Source: Lysinibacillus sp. JNUCC-52 (GTDB lineage: Bacteria; Bacillota; Bacilli; Bacillales_A; Planococcaceae). From it: a stretch of 64,000 nucleotides of DNA. Shown piece by piece: positions 16,082 through 25,625 of the stretch. The notes beneath the pieces were generated by a model. It was not told where the DNA came from. It made no database searches and was given only the letters and a program-made list of their open reading frames with translations. A program made the position numbers and the translations under genes. Location: the NCBI RefSeq assembly GCF_015999545.1, contig NZ_CP065546.1, positions 930,001-994,000 of the forward strand. Direction: 5' to 3'. Every line of letters starts with the position of its first letter. Within the stretch, counting starts at the first letter, position 1.

Positions 16082-16738
16082 CTATTCAAATTTAAAACGT
16101 TTTTCTAACCACTTAAAGAATACCGTTAAGACAAGCGTCATCACTAAATAAATAGCGCCAGCAATAAAGAATGGCACAATCGTAAAGTCACGATTTACAG
16201 CTGTTTGTGCAAAATGCAACAATTCTGGTACAGCTACCGCGTAAAGAAGTGCCGTGTCTTTAATTAATGTAACCGATTCATTCGATAATGCAGGTAACGC
16301 TACACGAAACATTTGTGGCAAAATAATGCGTGTCGTTGTTTGCCATTTTGACAAGCCTAGTACTTGTGCCGCTTCGTATTGCCCTTTGTCGATTGCCAAT
16401 AAGCCACCTCGGAATATTTCTGCAAAATAGGCAGCGTAATTTAAAATAAAGCCAAGACATGCGGCAACAAAGCGATCCAGGACCATATATTCTCCAATCA
16501 CAGGTACCATTGGTAAACCGAAACAAATTAATAGCAATTGTAGTAACAGCGGTGTACCACGCATGATGTATATATACGTTTGAGCAAACCAAGACAATGG
16601 TTTGATACGACTTTTTACCGCTAATGTAAGTAAGAATCCAAGTGGAATCGATACAAGTATGGCTATAATGAACAGCAGCACCGTCATTTTTGCGCCATCA
16701 AGCATCGGCAAAATCATTGTTTGCCAGTAATCCGCCAT
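16082..16738 (-). CDS. Polar amino acid ABC transporter, permease
   Basis: This 218-aa membrane protein of the HisM/GlnP family has about five membrane segments. It carries the family EAA-loop region ([20 protein letters not shown]) and the N-terminal family motif [16 protein letters not shown] strong site (GGAGGGAAA) precedes the ATG. It should form the membrane channel with the ATPase downstream and the lipoprotein encoded upstream. Confidence 0.9.
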   Translation of the reverse strand: MADYWQTMILPMLDGAKMTVLLFIIAILVSIPLGFLLTLAVKSRIKPLSWFAQTYIYIMRGTPLLLQLLLICFGLPMVPVIGEYMVLDRFVAACLGFILNYAAYFAEIFRGGLLAIDKGQYEAAQVLGLSKWQTTTRIILPQMFRVALPALSNESVTLIKDTALLYAVAVPELLHFAQTAVNRDFTIVPFFIAGAIYLVMTLVLTVFFKWLEKRFKFE

Positions 16739-16880
16739 AACTATTTCCCTCCAAAAAGTATAAGAGTTTCACGAGGAAACTCTTACCGACTAATGACATT
16801 CAATTATCTTGTACGAATAGCTTAATTACGACCAGTAGGCATAAGTCGGAATTTAGCTCGTAAGTACATGCGATATTTAC

Positions 16881-17687
16881 CTATTTCAACACCTTATCTT
16901 CACCAAACCATTTTGTAGAAATTTCTGCTGCTGTACCATCTTCATTCATTTTATCTAAAGCGGCTTGTAGCTTTTCTAATAATGCTTCGTTTCCTGGTTT
17001 GACACCAATTCCATATTGCTCAGGTGCTAATGATTCATCTAATAGTTTGAATGTGTCAGGTTCTTGCGTCATGTAGTATTCTGCTACCACTGCATCAATA
17101 ATGACTGCATCTAAACGGCCTGTTTTTAAATCTGTTAAGGCTAACACATTATCCGCAAACTCTGTGACGTTTTTCACTTCTTTGTGAATTGGGTTTGCAT
17201 TCAGCGCCTCTGCAGCAGAAGACTGTGCTTGAAGTCCAACTTCTTTTCCTACTAAATCGCTTAGAGCGTTAATAGAAGATTTTTTAATTGTCATTACTGC
17301 TTGTGCATTTTCTAAATAAGGCTTTGTGAATAATACCTTTTCTTTACGCTCGTCTGTAATTGTATAACCATTCCAAATTAAATCAATGCGGCCACTAATT
17401 AACTCAGCCTCTTTCGTTTTCCAATCGATTGGTTGGAATTCAGCTTCCACTCCCATATGTTCAGCAGCAGCACGTGCTAAGTCAATATCAAAGCCAACGA
17501 TTTCGTTTTTATCATCACGGAATCCTAAAGGTGCAAACTTATCATCAATTCCGATTATTACTTTTTCTGTTGATTTATCTGATTCCTTCGAGCCAGCTGT
17601 TGAACTCGATTTTTCTCCAGAAGTACCGCAAGCTGCTAAAGCTAGTACCGCTGTAAGCATGCATAGTATTGTGAAAATGCGCTTCAT
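16881..17687 (-). CDS. Polar amino acid ABC transporter, substrate-binding lipoprotein
   Basis: This 268-aa protein has a lipoprotein signal (ending LALAAC, Cys20) and a Ser/Lys-rich linker. The SBP_bac_3 domain follows, with IGIDDKFAPLGFRD, FDIDLARAAAEHMG, and IDAVVAEYY near the hinge. It captures an amino acid outside the membrane for the permease and ATPase encoded downstream. A gap of about 140 bp separates it from the permease, so extra processing or attenuation there is possible. It has its own strong promoter. Confidence 0.9.
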   Translation of the reverse strand: MKRIFTILCMLTAVLALAACGTSGEKSSSTAGSKESDKSTEKVIIGIDDKFAPLGFRDDKNEIVGFDIDLARAAAEHMGVEAEFQPIDWKTKEAELISGRIDLIWNGYTITDERKEKVLFTKPYLENAQAVMTIKKSSINALSDLVGKEVGLQAQSSAAEALNANPIHKEVKNVTEFADNVLALTDLKTGRLDAVIIDAVVAEYYMTQEPDTFKLLDESLAPEQYGIGVKPGNEALLEKLQAALDKMNEDGTAAEISTKWFGEDKVLK

Positions 17688-17768
17688 TATCTAATATCCC
17701 CTAACATTTTATATTAATTATTAGAAATAATAGTTTTGCTTTCTCTTGCTAAACTACTAACGTGTTAA

Positions 17769-17797
17769 AGAATATCAAAACGGCGCATTGTTGTCAA
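17769..17797 (-). promoter_or_regulatory. Sigma-A promoter of the amino acid ABC operon
   Basis: On the minus strand, a perfect -35 TTGACA (17792-17797) is followed after 17 bp by TATTCT (17769-17774). Confidence 0.7.
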
Positions 17798-17835
17798 TAT
17801 CTTAATTGAATTATTAGAATATTATACTAGAATTC

Positions 17836-17876
17836 AAAAACAGCCCACCCAGAAAACTCTGGCTGAACTGTTTTTA
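17836..17876 (-). terminator. Terminator after the second M20 gene
   Basis: An imperfect hairpin (AAAAACAG...CCCAG with CTCTGG...CTGTTTTT) lies 10 bp behind the stop codon. It separates the M20/YfcC cluster from the ABC operon. Confidence 0.65.
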
Positions 17877-17886
17877 GAGTAAATTT

Positions 17887-19107
17887 TTATTTATGCTGTT
17901 GTTTTAACCATTCCATTGCCACATTTGCATGTAATGCAGCACCATATTTAAATACATCCTCATTTTGACGCATACGAGGGTTGTGCACAGGTGCTTCGCC
18001 TTCTTTTCCTGTTCCTAGCACAACAAATGCAGAAGGTACTTCTTGCGAAATGTAAGAAAAGTCTTCTGAACCTCCAAGGTATCCATTATCTACTATATTT
18101 TCGGCCCCTACTATATTTTCTAAAAATGGCGTTATCGCATCAATAAATGCTGGATTGTTATATGTTGTTGGCGTATGGAATTCAATTGTCTGATATTCTC
18201 CACGCCATGCTTTTACAGTATGGTCTATCATCTCTGGGATGCGTTTACATAAATGGTCACGTGTTTGTTGATCATAGCTTCTCATATTTCCTTGTAATAC
18301 CGCTTTGTCTGGTATAATATTTGTCGCAGTACCACCAGCCATCGCACCTACTGAAAATGTTACACTATGATTTGGATCTGCTTCCCGTGTCATTAATAGG
18401 TTTAAACTTGTATACAGTTGATTCATAATCATATTGGAATCTATCGTTTTATGGGGCTGTGAGCTATGTCCACCATTCCCTTGAATATTGACGATATACG
18501 TATCCATTGCTTGTGTTAATGTTCCTTTATGGACAGATAATGTGCCTGCTTGTTGATCTGGCATAATGTGAATTCCAAATGCCGCATCCACTTTTGGATT
18601 TTGTAGCAAACCATCATCAATCATTAGCTTAGAGCCATACCCCCACTCTTCCCCAGGTTGGAACAATAGTTTAACCGTTCCTTGTAACTCCGCTTCATGG
18701 TCCTTCAAAATTTGCGCAGCGCCTAACAGCATTGCTACATGTGAATCGTGACCACAAGCATGCATCACACCAGGATTTTTGGATATAAATTCACAATCAA
18801 CTTCTTCTTGAATTGGCAATGCATCCATATCAGCACGCAGAAGAATACAAGGTGTCCCCTGTCCAATTGTTGCAACTACACCTGTACATTGATCTTGTGA
18901 ACCAAACCCTGCTATTTCATATTTTTCTTTAATTTCAGGTGGCACCACTCCACATTGCTTATGGGCAATGCCCATTTCATCAAGGCGTTGTTGGATATAC
19001 TTTTGTGTATTTGGCAGTTCAAAGCCAATTTCCGGATATTGATGTAAATAGCGACGATCTTTTATAATTTGTTCTTCATATTTCTTAGAATGTTCCAAAA
19101 TATTCAT
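17887..19107 (-). CDS. M20-family metallopeptidase / amidohydrolase
   Basis: This 406-aa cytoplasmic hydrolase has the M20D motifs RADMDALP, HACGHDSH, FQPGEE and GGSEDFS, which give the metal ligands and catalytic Glu. M20D enzymes release amino acids from N-acyl-amino acids, hippurate-like amides or small peptides. It is the last gene of a cluster M20-YfcC carrier-M20, so it probably acts on what the carrier imports. A site (GGGG) precedes the ATG. The exact substrate is unknown. Confidence 0.85.
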   Translation of the reverse strand: MNILEHSKKYEEQIIKDRRYLHQYPEIGFELPNTQKYIQQRLDEMGIAHKQCGVVPPEIKEKYEIAGFGSQDQCTGVVATIGQGTPCILLRADMDALPIQEEVDCEFISKNPGVMHACGHDSHVAMLLGAAQILKDHEAELQGTVKLLFQPGEEWGYGSKLMIDDGLLQNPKVDAAFGIHIMPDQQAGTLSVHKGTLTQAMDTYIVNIQGNGGHSSQPHKTIDSNMIMNQLYTSLNLLMTREADPNHSVTFSVGAMAGGTATNIIPDKAVLQGNMRSYDQQTRDHLCKRIPEMIDHTVKAWRGEYQTIEFHTPTTYNNPAFIDAITPFLENIVGAENIVDNGYLGGSEDFSYISQEVPSAFVVLGTGKEGEAPVHNPRMRQNEDVFKYGAALHANVAMEWLKQQHK

Positions 19108-19174
19108 CGTGTCGTAATCCCCTTTATGTTTAATAGTAAGAGTAGAACTTCAAAGTGTTGAATGAACTAATAGA

Positions 19175-20587
19175 TTAAAATGGTCCTAACCCCATATAAT
19201 GTGCAATTAATATTAAAACAAATGCCGCGAAATGTAGGATAAGGAATAGTTTCATTGAAAATTTAACCCAAGCAGAATAGCTGACATTTGACATACCAAG
19301 CGCTGCCATAAGCCCACCAGAAGTTGGCCATAAATAATTCGTAAAGCCATCACCGAATTGATACACTACAACCATTACTTGTTGGTTAATGCCTAATATT
19401 TTTCCTAATGGCCCCATAATCGGCATTAAAATTATTGCCTTTCCACTTCCCGAAACAACGAAGAAGTTAAAGAAAATAACAACGATAAATAATACTAATA
19501 ATGTAATAATCGTTCCCGTATTGTTTAATATATTTGATAATGAATGTACCGCTGTATCAATGATTTGTGCTTGCGTCATCAAAATCATTACCGAACGAGC
19601 AAACCCGATTGCAAGTCCTGTAGGTAAAAGTCTCGCTGCCCCAACGCCAAATGTTTCAGCAGCATCACTTGGTTTAAGTTTTAAAATAATGACTAGTAAA
19701 ACAGCATAAATTGCATAGACAGCAGAAAGTTCAGGCATCCCCCATCCTAGCTTGATAGCCCCAAATGCGCTACCAACTAACACGACAACTAAACCTAGTA
19801 ATGCCAACTTTCTTGACATAGTAAATTCTTCTTCTTCATACTCAGCTGTTTTTGTATTTTCAATTTCCTCTAAATATTCAACAGCAACAATACTTTTACT
19901 TGGATCTGCCTTCGTTTTATTTGCATAGCGCAAAATGTAAATCATTGAAATAATAATAAAAACAATTAATGCAACGATACGGAATGCTAGTCCAGAATAG
20001 ATAGGTAAACCAACAATCGTTTGACTTACACCAGTCGTATAGAAATTAACAACCCCTGCGGTAAAACCAATAGCTAAACCTACTGTTGGGATAGCGAAAG
20101 CTGTGATGCGGTCATATCCCAATCCCATTACGACTGCCATTGCAAGCGGAATGAACGGAATACCCCCTTCTCCGAATCCAATTGTACCTAATACGGAGAA
20201 CAATACGAGCAATGAGATAATAATTAATTTTTCTTTTCCTGCTGCGACGCTTAATAATTTATGGATACCTGCTGCTATTGCACCAGACTTTTCAAGTATA
20301 AATAGCGCTCCACTTGCAAACAGCAACATCACAATAATATCTGCTGATTGCACAACTCCGTTATGTAAAGCAGTGAAAAAATCCATAAATCCTATCGGCT
20401 TTGCTTGCTCCACATACGAAAAATTGTCGGTATTTAGTTCGGTAATACCCGTTTCTGGATTTACTATCCGTTCATACTCCCCACTCGGAACAATCCACGA
20501 TAGTAATACAACTAGTAGCATAACGAGCATAAACATTATGTAAACATGTGGGAAATTAATGCCCTTTTGTTTTTCCTTTGTTGACAT
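19175..20587 (-). CDS. YfcC/DcuC-type carrier
   Basis: This 470-aa membrane protein has about 12 hydrophobic segments. It begins with HVYIMFMLVMLLVVLLSWIV and the PSGEYER motif typical of the YfcC family (DcuC/ArsB-like superfamily). Homologues are proposed to move amino acids, dipeptides or dicarboxylates. Here it lies between two M20 hydrolase genes with short gaps, which points to uptake of a peptide-like or N-acylated substrate that the hydrolases then cut. A strong GGAGG site precedes the ATG. Confidence 0.8.
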   Translation of the reverse strand: MSTKEKQKGINFPHVYIMFMLVMLLVVLLSWIVPSGEYERIVNPETGITELNTDNFSYVEQAKPIGFMDFFTALHNGVVQSADIIVMLLFASGALFILEKSGAIAAGIHKLLSVAAGKEKLIIISLLVLFSVLGTIGFGEGGIPFIPLAMAVVMGLGYDRITAFAIPTVGLAIGFTAGVVNFYTTGVSQTIVGLPIYSGLAFRIVALIVFIIISMIYILRYANKTKADPSKSIVAVEYLEEIENTKTAEYEEEEFTMSRKLALLGLVVVLVGSAFGAIKLGWGMPELSAVYAIYAVLLVIILKLKPSDAAETFGVGAARLLPTGLAIGFARSVMILMTQAQIIDTAVHSLSNILNNTGTIITLLVLFIVVIFFNFFVVSGSGKAIILMPIMGPLGKILGINQQVMVVVYQFGDGFTNYLWPTSGGLMAALGMSNVSYSAWVKFSMKLFLILHFAAFVLILIAHYMGLGPF

Positions 20588-20616
20588 GAAAAATCCTCCA
20601 AACCCCTTTTACTCGT

Positions 20617-21729
20617 TTATTTAATTAATGCTTTAAATAGATTCACACCTGATTCAATCAATTCATCACGGAAATCATACTCATGTGTATGAACATGTGG
20701 ATAATCTTCTCCATTTCCGATGAAGCAATAAGCACCCTTTGTTAGCTTTGTAAAATGGCCAAAATCTTCGGAACCGCGGAAAGCTTCCTCTAGTTCAAGT
20801 AATGCCATCCCCTCAGATTTCGCAACGGCACGTATTTTATCTGCACTATCTTTGTGGTTGAACGTTTCTGGGAATTCATCATTATAATCAAAACTTACCT
20901 GTAGCCCGTATTGTTGTGCTTGTTGTTTTGCAAAATTTTCAAGGTTTTCTTGTAGTTTAATTAGCTCTTCTTCATAAAGGGCACGTATTGTTAAACGAAG
21001 ATCACCTGTCGATGCTGCAATTCCAAAAGCGTGTTCACCTACATCGATTTGTACTACAGTACAAAGAACAAGTCCTCTATTTAGTTCAGGGGAAATAAAT
21101 TTAGGAATTTCATTCACAATATTTGCAATGGCAAACGCTGGATTGATGCCCTTTTCTGGCTGGCTAGCATGTGTAGGTGAACCTTTCATATGAATGGTCA
21201 TTCCTTTTGATGCACATAAAGCAGTACCATCAATAATTCCAACAGTTTTGTAAGGAAGTCCACTCATGTTATGGTAGGCGAAAATTTCATCGATATTATG
21301 CTCCTTAATGAAATCAACACATTGAATTGCCCCATCTCCTGTTTCTTCAGCTGGCTGGAAAAGGAAAAAGATATTTTTGTCAGCACCTAGTTGATCGACT
21401 TCAAGTGCAAATCCCGCTAGTGTCGCTGCATGTCCATCATGACCGCATTTGTGTGCTTTTCCTGGAAATTGAGAAGCCCATGGCAGATCAATCACTTCAT
21501 CCATCGGTAGTGCATCATAATCAGCACGGAAAGCAATATTTTGCTTAGCCGATTCTGCATGATAAATGGCATAAAACCAATTTCCTTTATCTACAATCAC
21601 TAGCTTTGTATACGTTTTCAAAAACTCAATTAAATGCTGTTTTGTCCATACTTCTTCATTTGAAAGTTCTGGATGCTGATGTAATTCGTGACGCAATTGT
21701 TTGGCTAAATCAAAATTTTTACTGTTCAC
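20617..21729 (-). CDS. M20-family amidohydrolase
   Basis: This protein of about 370 aa has the M20D motifs FRADYDALP, HKCGHDGH, FQPAEETG and RGSEDFGHF. It is distantly related to the other M20 gene in the cluster. GAGGAGG lies 9 bp upstream of the GTG at 21729, which I take as the start; the open frame extends 18 bp further but its first codons are the ribosome site itself. It is first in the M20-carrier-M20 cluster and lies downstream of a candidate GntR operator. Confidence 0.85.
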   Translation of the reverse strand: MNSKNFDLAKQLRHELHQHPELSNEEVWTKQHLIEFLKTYTKLVIVDKGNWFYAIYHAESAKQNIAFRADYDALPMDEVIDLPWASQFPGKAHKCGHDGHAATLAGFALEVDQLGADKNIFFLFQPAEETGDGAIQCVDFIKEHNIDEIFAYHNMSGLPYKTVGIIDGTALCASKGMTIHMKGSPTHASQPEKGINPAFAIANIVNEIPKFISPELNRGLVLCTVVQIDVGEHAFGIAASTGDLRLTIRALYEEELIKLQENLENFAKQQAQQYGLQVSFDYNDEFPETFNHKDSADKIRAVAKSEGMALLELEEAFRGSEDFGHFTKLTKGAYCFIGNGEDYPHVHTHEYDFRDELIESGVNLFKALIK

Positions 21730-21827
21730 TATGTGTATCCTCCTCAAAAGCTAATTTTTGATATTTCCACCCTCATCTCTTTATCTATCAAATATTTCAA
21801 GGGTAAAATAAATCGTTTTAACCTTCT

Positions 21828-21851
21828 GTATATTGTATATTGTATATTATA
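21828..21851 (-). promoter_or_regulatory. Candidate GntR operator: direct repeats of TGTATAT
   Basis: Three head-to-tail TGTATATT units at about 8-bp spacing lie roughly 100 bp upstream of the first M20 gene, next to the divergently encoded end of the regulator gene. This is a position-based inference; the unit resembles the AT-rich TGTATAC half-sites used by some FadR-type GntR proteins. Confidence 0.35.
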
Positions 21852-21876
21852 TTTAAATTTTTTCAACAAAAAAATA

Positions 21877-21902
21877 ATTCTGTTTATTTAAAAACAGAAT
21901 TA
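21877..21902 (-). terminator. Terminator after the GntR regulator gene
   Basis: AATTCTGTTT pairs with AAACAGAATT across 6 nt, about 30 bp downstream of the gntR-type gene. Confidence 0.65.
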
Positions 21903-21932
21903 CTTTTCGTGTATAAGCGAGCAATTTAGTAC

Positions 21933-22580
21933 CTAAAGCGGTATAAGCTCTGCTTTATCAATATTCCAATGTACTTCTTTCATGTATCTCTCTAATTCAG
22001 CTATTTCACCTTTTTTAAATAGCTCGACCATTTTTCGATGTTCGTTGTTTGTTTGAGAAAGTCGTTTTTTTGTAATTTCTGGCTCATCTGCATGATGGAA
22101 ATTTTTTAAAAATTTCTTTTCTAATTGTAATAGCAAGTTTACAAGACTTTTATTAGGACAAACCGATAAATATACGCCATGAAAAGCTTCCTGCATTTTA
22201 TGATACATCGAAAAATTGCCAGTATTAATGGCTAAATCGATACTTTGAATATAAAACTCCATCTCATTCATATGTTTCTCGGTTAAAAAAGGTGCAGCTA
22301 AAGCAGCAGCCAAGCCATCCAATGCCCCGATAATAAAATACGTTTCTTTGGCTTCTTCCGTCGTAAGGTTTTTAATAACAAAACCTTTTCTTGGCACATT
22401 TTCTAGTAACCCTTCGGAAGAAAGTTGTATTAATGCCTCTCTGACTGGTGTCCTGCTGACATTTAGGCTTTCGCTAATAGCACTTTCATTCACCTTTTTT
22501 CCAGCAATCAGATTACCGTTATTAATTTGATCTACGATATAATTATAAACATGGTCTTTTAGCGATAAATAATTATTCAT
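21933..22580 (-). CDS. GntR-family regulator (FadR/FCD type)
   Basis: This 215-aa protein has an N-terminal winged helix (residues about 8-70, with NVSRTPVREALIQLSSEGLL) and an FCD ligand-binding helical domain behind it. Such proteins usually sense an organic acid or amino acid and repress a neighbouring catabolic operon. The gene is directly upstream of and co-oriented with the M20-YfcC-M20 cluster but ends in its own terminator. It probably controls that cluster. Confidence 0.85.
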   Translation of the reverse strand: MNNYLSLKDHVYNYIVDQINNGNLIAGKKVNESAISESLNVSRTPVREALIQLSSEGLLENVPRKGFVIKNLTTEEAKETYFIIGALDGLAAALAAPFLTEKHMNEMEFYIQSIDLAINTGNFSMYHKMQEAFHGVYLSVCPNKSLVNLLLQLEKKFLKNFHHADEPEITKKRLSQTNNEHRKMVELFKKGEIAELERYMKEVHWNIDKAELIPL

Positions 22581-22948
22581 AAAGTAACCTCAATTTTAAA
22601 TTTTTTAACAATCCTTTTATCTACTATACACTTTTTTCTAGTATGTTAGCCATAGCCTTTGCATGATTCCTATTCGTTAAAAATAATATTCCATTATTTT
22701 CCCCATCTAAGCATCTGTATTTCCATATACAATCTATTTTTCTTTTTATCATTTTCATTTATACGAATGCCTGAACTAGAAAAGGTTGATCTTTAACAAA
22801 TAAGACCAACCTTCCTTTAGCTTTTAAATGAAGTAGAAGCGATTATTCAACAAATTCGAAATTAATTTCACTTTTGTAAAATAGAGCGATAGCAAAAATG
22901 ATTACCATCATTTTTAGAATAGGACTGATAAGTTTGAATGAACCGACG
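22581..22948. other. Intergenic region with one terminator
   Basis: It contains the AT-rich promoter region of the GntR gene (22581 to about 22770) and a hairpin at 22778-22815. No gene was seen. Confidence 0.6.
22778..22815 (-). terminator. Terminator downstream of the metallophosphoesterase gene
   Basis: AAAGGTTG pairs with CCAACCTT, with a second short CTTT/AAG pairing inside the loop. It lies about 130 bp behind the phosphoesterase stop, so it may serve that gene. Confidence 0.45.
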
Positions 22949-23668
22949 TTATGCACCCCGATATTTCCCTAACATAATTTCATCATAATATTTATCTAAT
23001 TGTGGTAAGCCCAACTCTTCTGCCATCTTAAGTTCAGCCTCTCTATCATAATCTACCCTAATAAACTGAATGGCGTTATTTGATTGTGTTCCATCTAGAA
23101 TGGCGTATGATGCTGACGTTAAGTCAAGTGAATTTCCGACGCTGCCAACGTTACACAAAATCCCCTTTCTATATGTATGTAAAAAAGTTGTATGAATATC
23201 GCCGTAGAATACGATATCTGGCAGTTTATCGTAATGGATTGAATTGGTTATTTCACTATTCTCAAACATAGATAGACGCTTTTCAATTGGATGACTATCC
23301 AAAATACGTTCAAATTCACTTCTTGGCGATGCATGGAAAAACCTGATTAATTGTCCGTTTAATTCAAGATCAATATGAAAGGGTAACGAATTTAAATACG
23401 CATAATCTTTTTCTGTTAATCGATCTTTGTACCATTGGATAAACTTATTATCCGTAGGTGTTTGGATGAACACATCCCAGTTGCCTCGAACAACTCGCTC
23501 GCAGTTCTTTTGGATAAGTTCAATACATGCAGATCCTTGTGGTCCTTTCCCAATTAAATCTCCTAAACAAAAAATTCTTTCAATCTCTCTTAATCGAATG
23601 TCTTCTAATACTGCTTCCAATGCCGTTTTATTCCCATGAATATCTGAAATAATTGCAATCTTCGTCAC
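22949..23668 (-). CDS. Calcineurin-like metallophosphoesterase
   Basis: This 239-aa protein has the full metallophosphoesterase signature: SDIHGN at residue 8, GDLIGKGP, RGNWD, FFHASP and YGDIHTT. The size and motif spacing fit the YfcE/serine-threonine phosphatase-like group that includes diadenosine polyphosphate hydrolases and cyclic-nucleotide phosphodiesterases. The substrate is unknown. The start is a GTG behind GGGGGAAG. It is a single-gene unit. Confidence 0.8.
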   Translation of the reverse strand: MTKIAIISDIHGNKTALEAVLEDIRLREIERIFCLGDLIGKGPQGSACIELIQKNCERVVRGNWDVFIQTPTDNKFIQWYKDRLTEKDYAYLNSLPFHIDLELNGQLIRFFHASPRSEFERILDSHPIEKRLSMFENSEITNSIHYDKLPDIVFYGDIHTTFLHTYRKGILCNVGSVGNSLDLTSASYAILDGTQSNNAIQFIRVDYDREAELKMAEELGLPQLDKYYDEIMLGKYRGA

Positions 23669-23876
23669 AAAGCTTCCCCCTTAAAATTCCATATATTCTC
23701 TATTTATAATTCGACAAAATCGTTATTTAATCCTTTAAAAGCTAACTACACCGAAAAAAGACGTACATATCTCTGGAGCGCTGTTAATCGCTGCCTTTTT
23801 TGTACGTCAAACACCTTCTATTATAGAATTAATCAAAAGTGCAGTATTCCAAATCTTTTTTAACGTTTAAAAGAAC

Positions 23877-24080
23877 CTAAAGTGTCCCCTTAAATTTTTC
23901 TGGCTTTTTTACATAGCTTTCAATTATGTACCCACAGTCAGTACAAAGAATATATTCAACTTCAGAACCAAAGCTCATCTTATTTGTTGGATGCATCACG
24001 GCATATCCATGATGTTTGCCCTTCCCTAATTCTACTCCTCCACATTTCGGGCATTCTGTTATTGCTTTAAATTGTTTCAT
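23877..24080 (-). CDS. Small zinc-ribbon protein
   Basis: This 67-aa protein has two Cys pairs, CPKCGG (residues about 9-14) and CTDCG (about 46-50), typical of a zinc ribbon. A stretch with conserved-looking GKHHGYAVMHPTNK lies between them. The function is unknown. A GGAGG site stands before the ATG. It is likely a single gene. Confidence 0.6.
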   Translation of the reverse strand: MKQFKAITECPKCGGVELGKGKHHGYAVMHPTNKMSFGSEVEYILCTDCGYIIESYVKKPEKFKGTL

Positions 24081-24421
24081 TGGAAAACCTCCTCATTAGA
24101 AATATATGTATCACTTTCAAAGGACTGCATAATTTATTTACGGCCAAGCAGACATTTGGTTTCATGTTCCACATAAGAGACTTCAACCTGTTTATCAAAA
24201 ATTTTGGCTTAAGTTGAAATCCTTCTATCTTATGGTTTTCCGATTACCGGAATTCTACCCGTTCATTTTCTTCGCCCAATAAATGAAATTTCATTTAATT
24301 ATCTCTTCTCTTTTCTATCTCTATTTATATCTCAAAACGATTGGTAGCCGTCTTGTAATCTTTTAAACATTTACAGGTATGATCTTAAAGTGACATCATA
24401 CCTGTGAATAGCTAAACAAAA
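24081..24421. other. Intergenic region
   Basis: No gene was seen. At its left end is the ribosome site and promoter region of the zinc-ribbon gene. At its right end, 24372-24405, an 11-bp stem (ACAGGTATGAT with ATCATACCTGT) terminates the ABC operon. Confidence 0.65.
24372..24405 (-). terminator. Terminator of the YtrA-type ABC operon
   Basis: A perfect 11-bp stem with an 11-nt loop lies 17 bp behind the last gene of the operon. Confidence 0.7.
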
Positions 24422-25612
24422 TTAGTAATTAATTTCATTTAATAGTTCAAAATGCAATGTATAATCTGTATTTTCTCCGTTTTCTTTTATAATTTTACCT
24501 TCATATAATGATTCACCTGTATATAAATCATAGATAAAGAACAAATGTTCATTAGAAACACTTTCGGCTAAATAGACTTTACCATTGGCAATCTGGAGAA
24601 AAGGCTCCCTCTCATCATTAACCGGGCTTACAAGATTAAAATGTAAAGGCTTTTCCCATTGTTTCTTTTCTATATTATATCGAGTCAACTGTAAACCATC
24701 AGACGAATAAAGAGGAATAAATATATCACCTTCGCGAAGCATTAACCTGTACAAATCCGGCGTCATTTCTTCAGGGATCGTCAACTCTTCTTGTGCACTA
24801 TTTTTATTATTATAAAGAGAAATTTGTCTAGAAATAGTATTTCGTCCACCATCTTCGTATTGATCTTTATATTTTTCTATCATATAGACAAAATAATCAT
24901 TTTGATATTTACTATTATCTTTAAATATACTAAGACTAGATTTAATTTCCTTATCGGATTCTTCCTTTGCAAGAATGGAGACAGATAATAATTTCTTATT
25001 GTTTATATCGACTGAATATAAAAGTAACTCCTCACCGCCATTAATCGGAGCGCCCGTTGCTAAAATCTTGATCTCTCCATTTTCTTTATAGATATTATTT
25101 ACAACTATAAAATTATAGCTTGCTTGGGCTGTCGTACTGACTTCAAATGATAAACTGTCATTTTTCTTTTTATCGAGTAAATCGATTTTGAGTGTTAATA
25201 GATTTCCCTGTATTACTTTCTGACCATTATTTGGCGGTGCTGCGTAAATTATATGTGTTTCATTTTCTGAAAAATTACTTGGGAATAATACTTTACCTCG
25301 CATAAAATTCCGATGTTCTTCAATATAATTTTGAAACATCAACGTCTGAAATGGATCTTTTAACTTTGCAATAATTGAGTGTCTTATTTGAGGTGTAGAA
25401 CCATCTTTTGTGATGTATAACCGTCGATCACTATCACCACTCTGATAATTAGCTTGGAACATTAGATTTTCGATTTCTTCTTTATCTCCGCTAATCGTTT
25501 CAATTTTAAAGGAAACGTCGTTTTTAGAAGCGACTGCTAACTGCATATAATATACACCCACTGTTATGACAATCACGAAAAAAATTACTACCATTTTCCA
25601 ATATTTTTTCAT
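24422..25612 (-). CDS. Membrane-anchored extracytoplasmic protein of the ABC operon, unknown function
   Basis: This 396-aa protein has one N-terminal membrane segment (residues about 6-26). The rest appears extracytoplasmic, with repeated beta-rich motifs such as KIETISGDKEEIENL and YTGESLYEGKI that could form a propeller-like domain. I do not recognise the family. It follows the permease gene by about 13 bp with a GGGAGG site, so it belongs to the regulator-ATPase-permease operon. A role as sensor or accessory subunit of this transporter is possible but unproven. Confidence 0.6.
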   Translation of the reverse strand: MKKYWKMVVIFFVIVITVGVYYMQLAVASKNDVSFKIETISGDKEEIENLMFQANYQSGDSDRRLYITKDGSTPQIRHSIIAKLKDPFQTLMFQNYIEEHRNFMRGKVLFPSNFSENETHIIYAAPPNNGQKVIQGNLLTLKIDLLDKKKNDSLSFEVSTTAQASYNFIVVNNIYKENGEIKILATGAPINGGEELLLYSVDINNKKLLSVSILAKEESDKEIKSSLSIFKDNSKYQNDYFVYMIEKYKDQYEDGGRNTISRQISLYNNKNSAQEELTIPEEMTPDLYRLMLREGDIFIPLYSSDGLQLTRYNIEKKQWEKPLHFNLVSPVNDEREPFLQIANGKVYLAESVSNEHLFFIYDLYTGESLYEGKIIKENGENTDYTLHFELLNEINY

Positions 25613-25625
25613 TTTTTCCTCCCTG

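Noticed and set aside
16741..16880. Possible riboswitch or T-box between the binding protein and permease genes
   Set aside because: The 140-bp gap shows no T-box or known riboswitch motif that I can recognise.
24791..24988. Plus-strand Ile/Phe-rich frame opposite the exported ABC-operon protein
   Set aside because: It is a complement-strand shadow of an AT-rich gene with no start signal.
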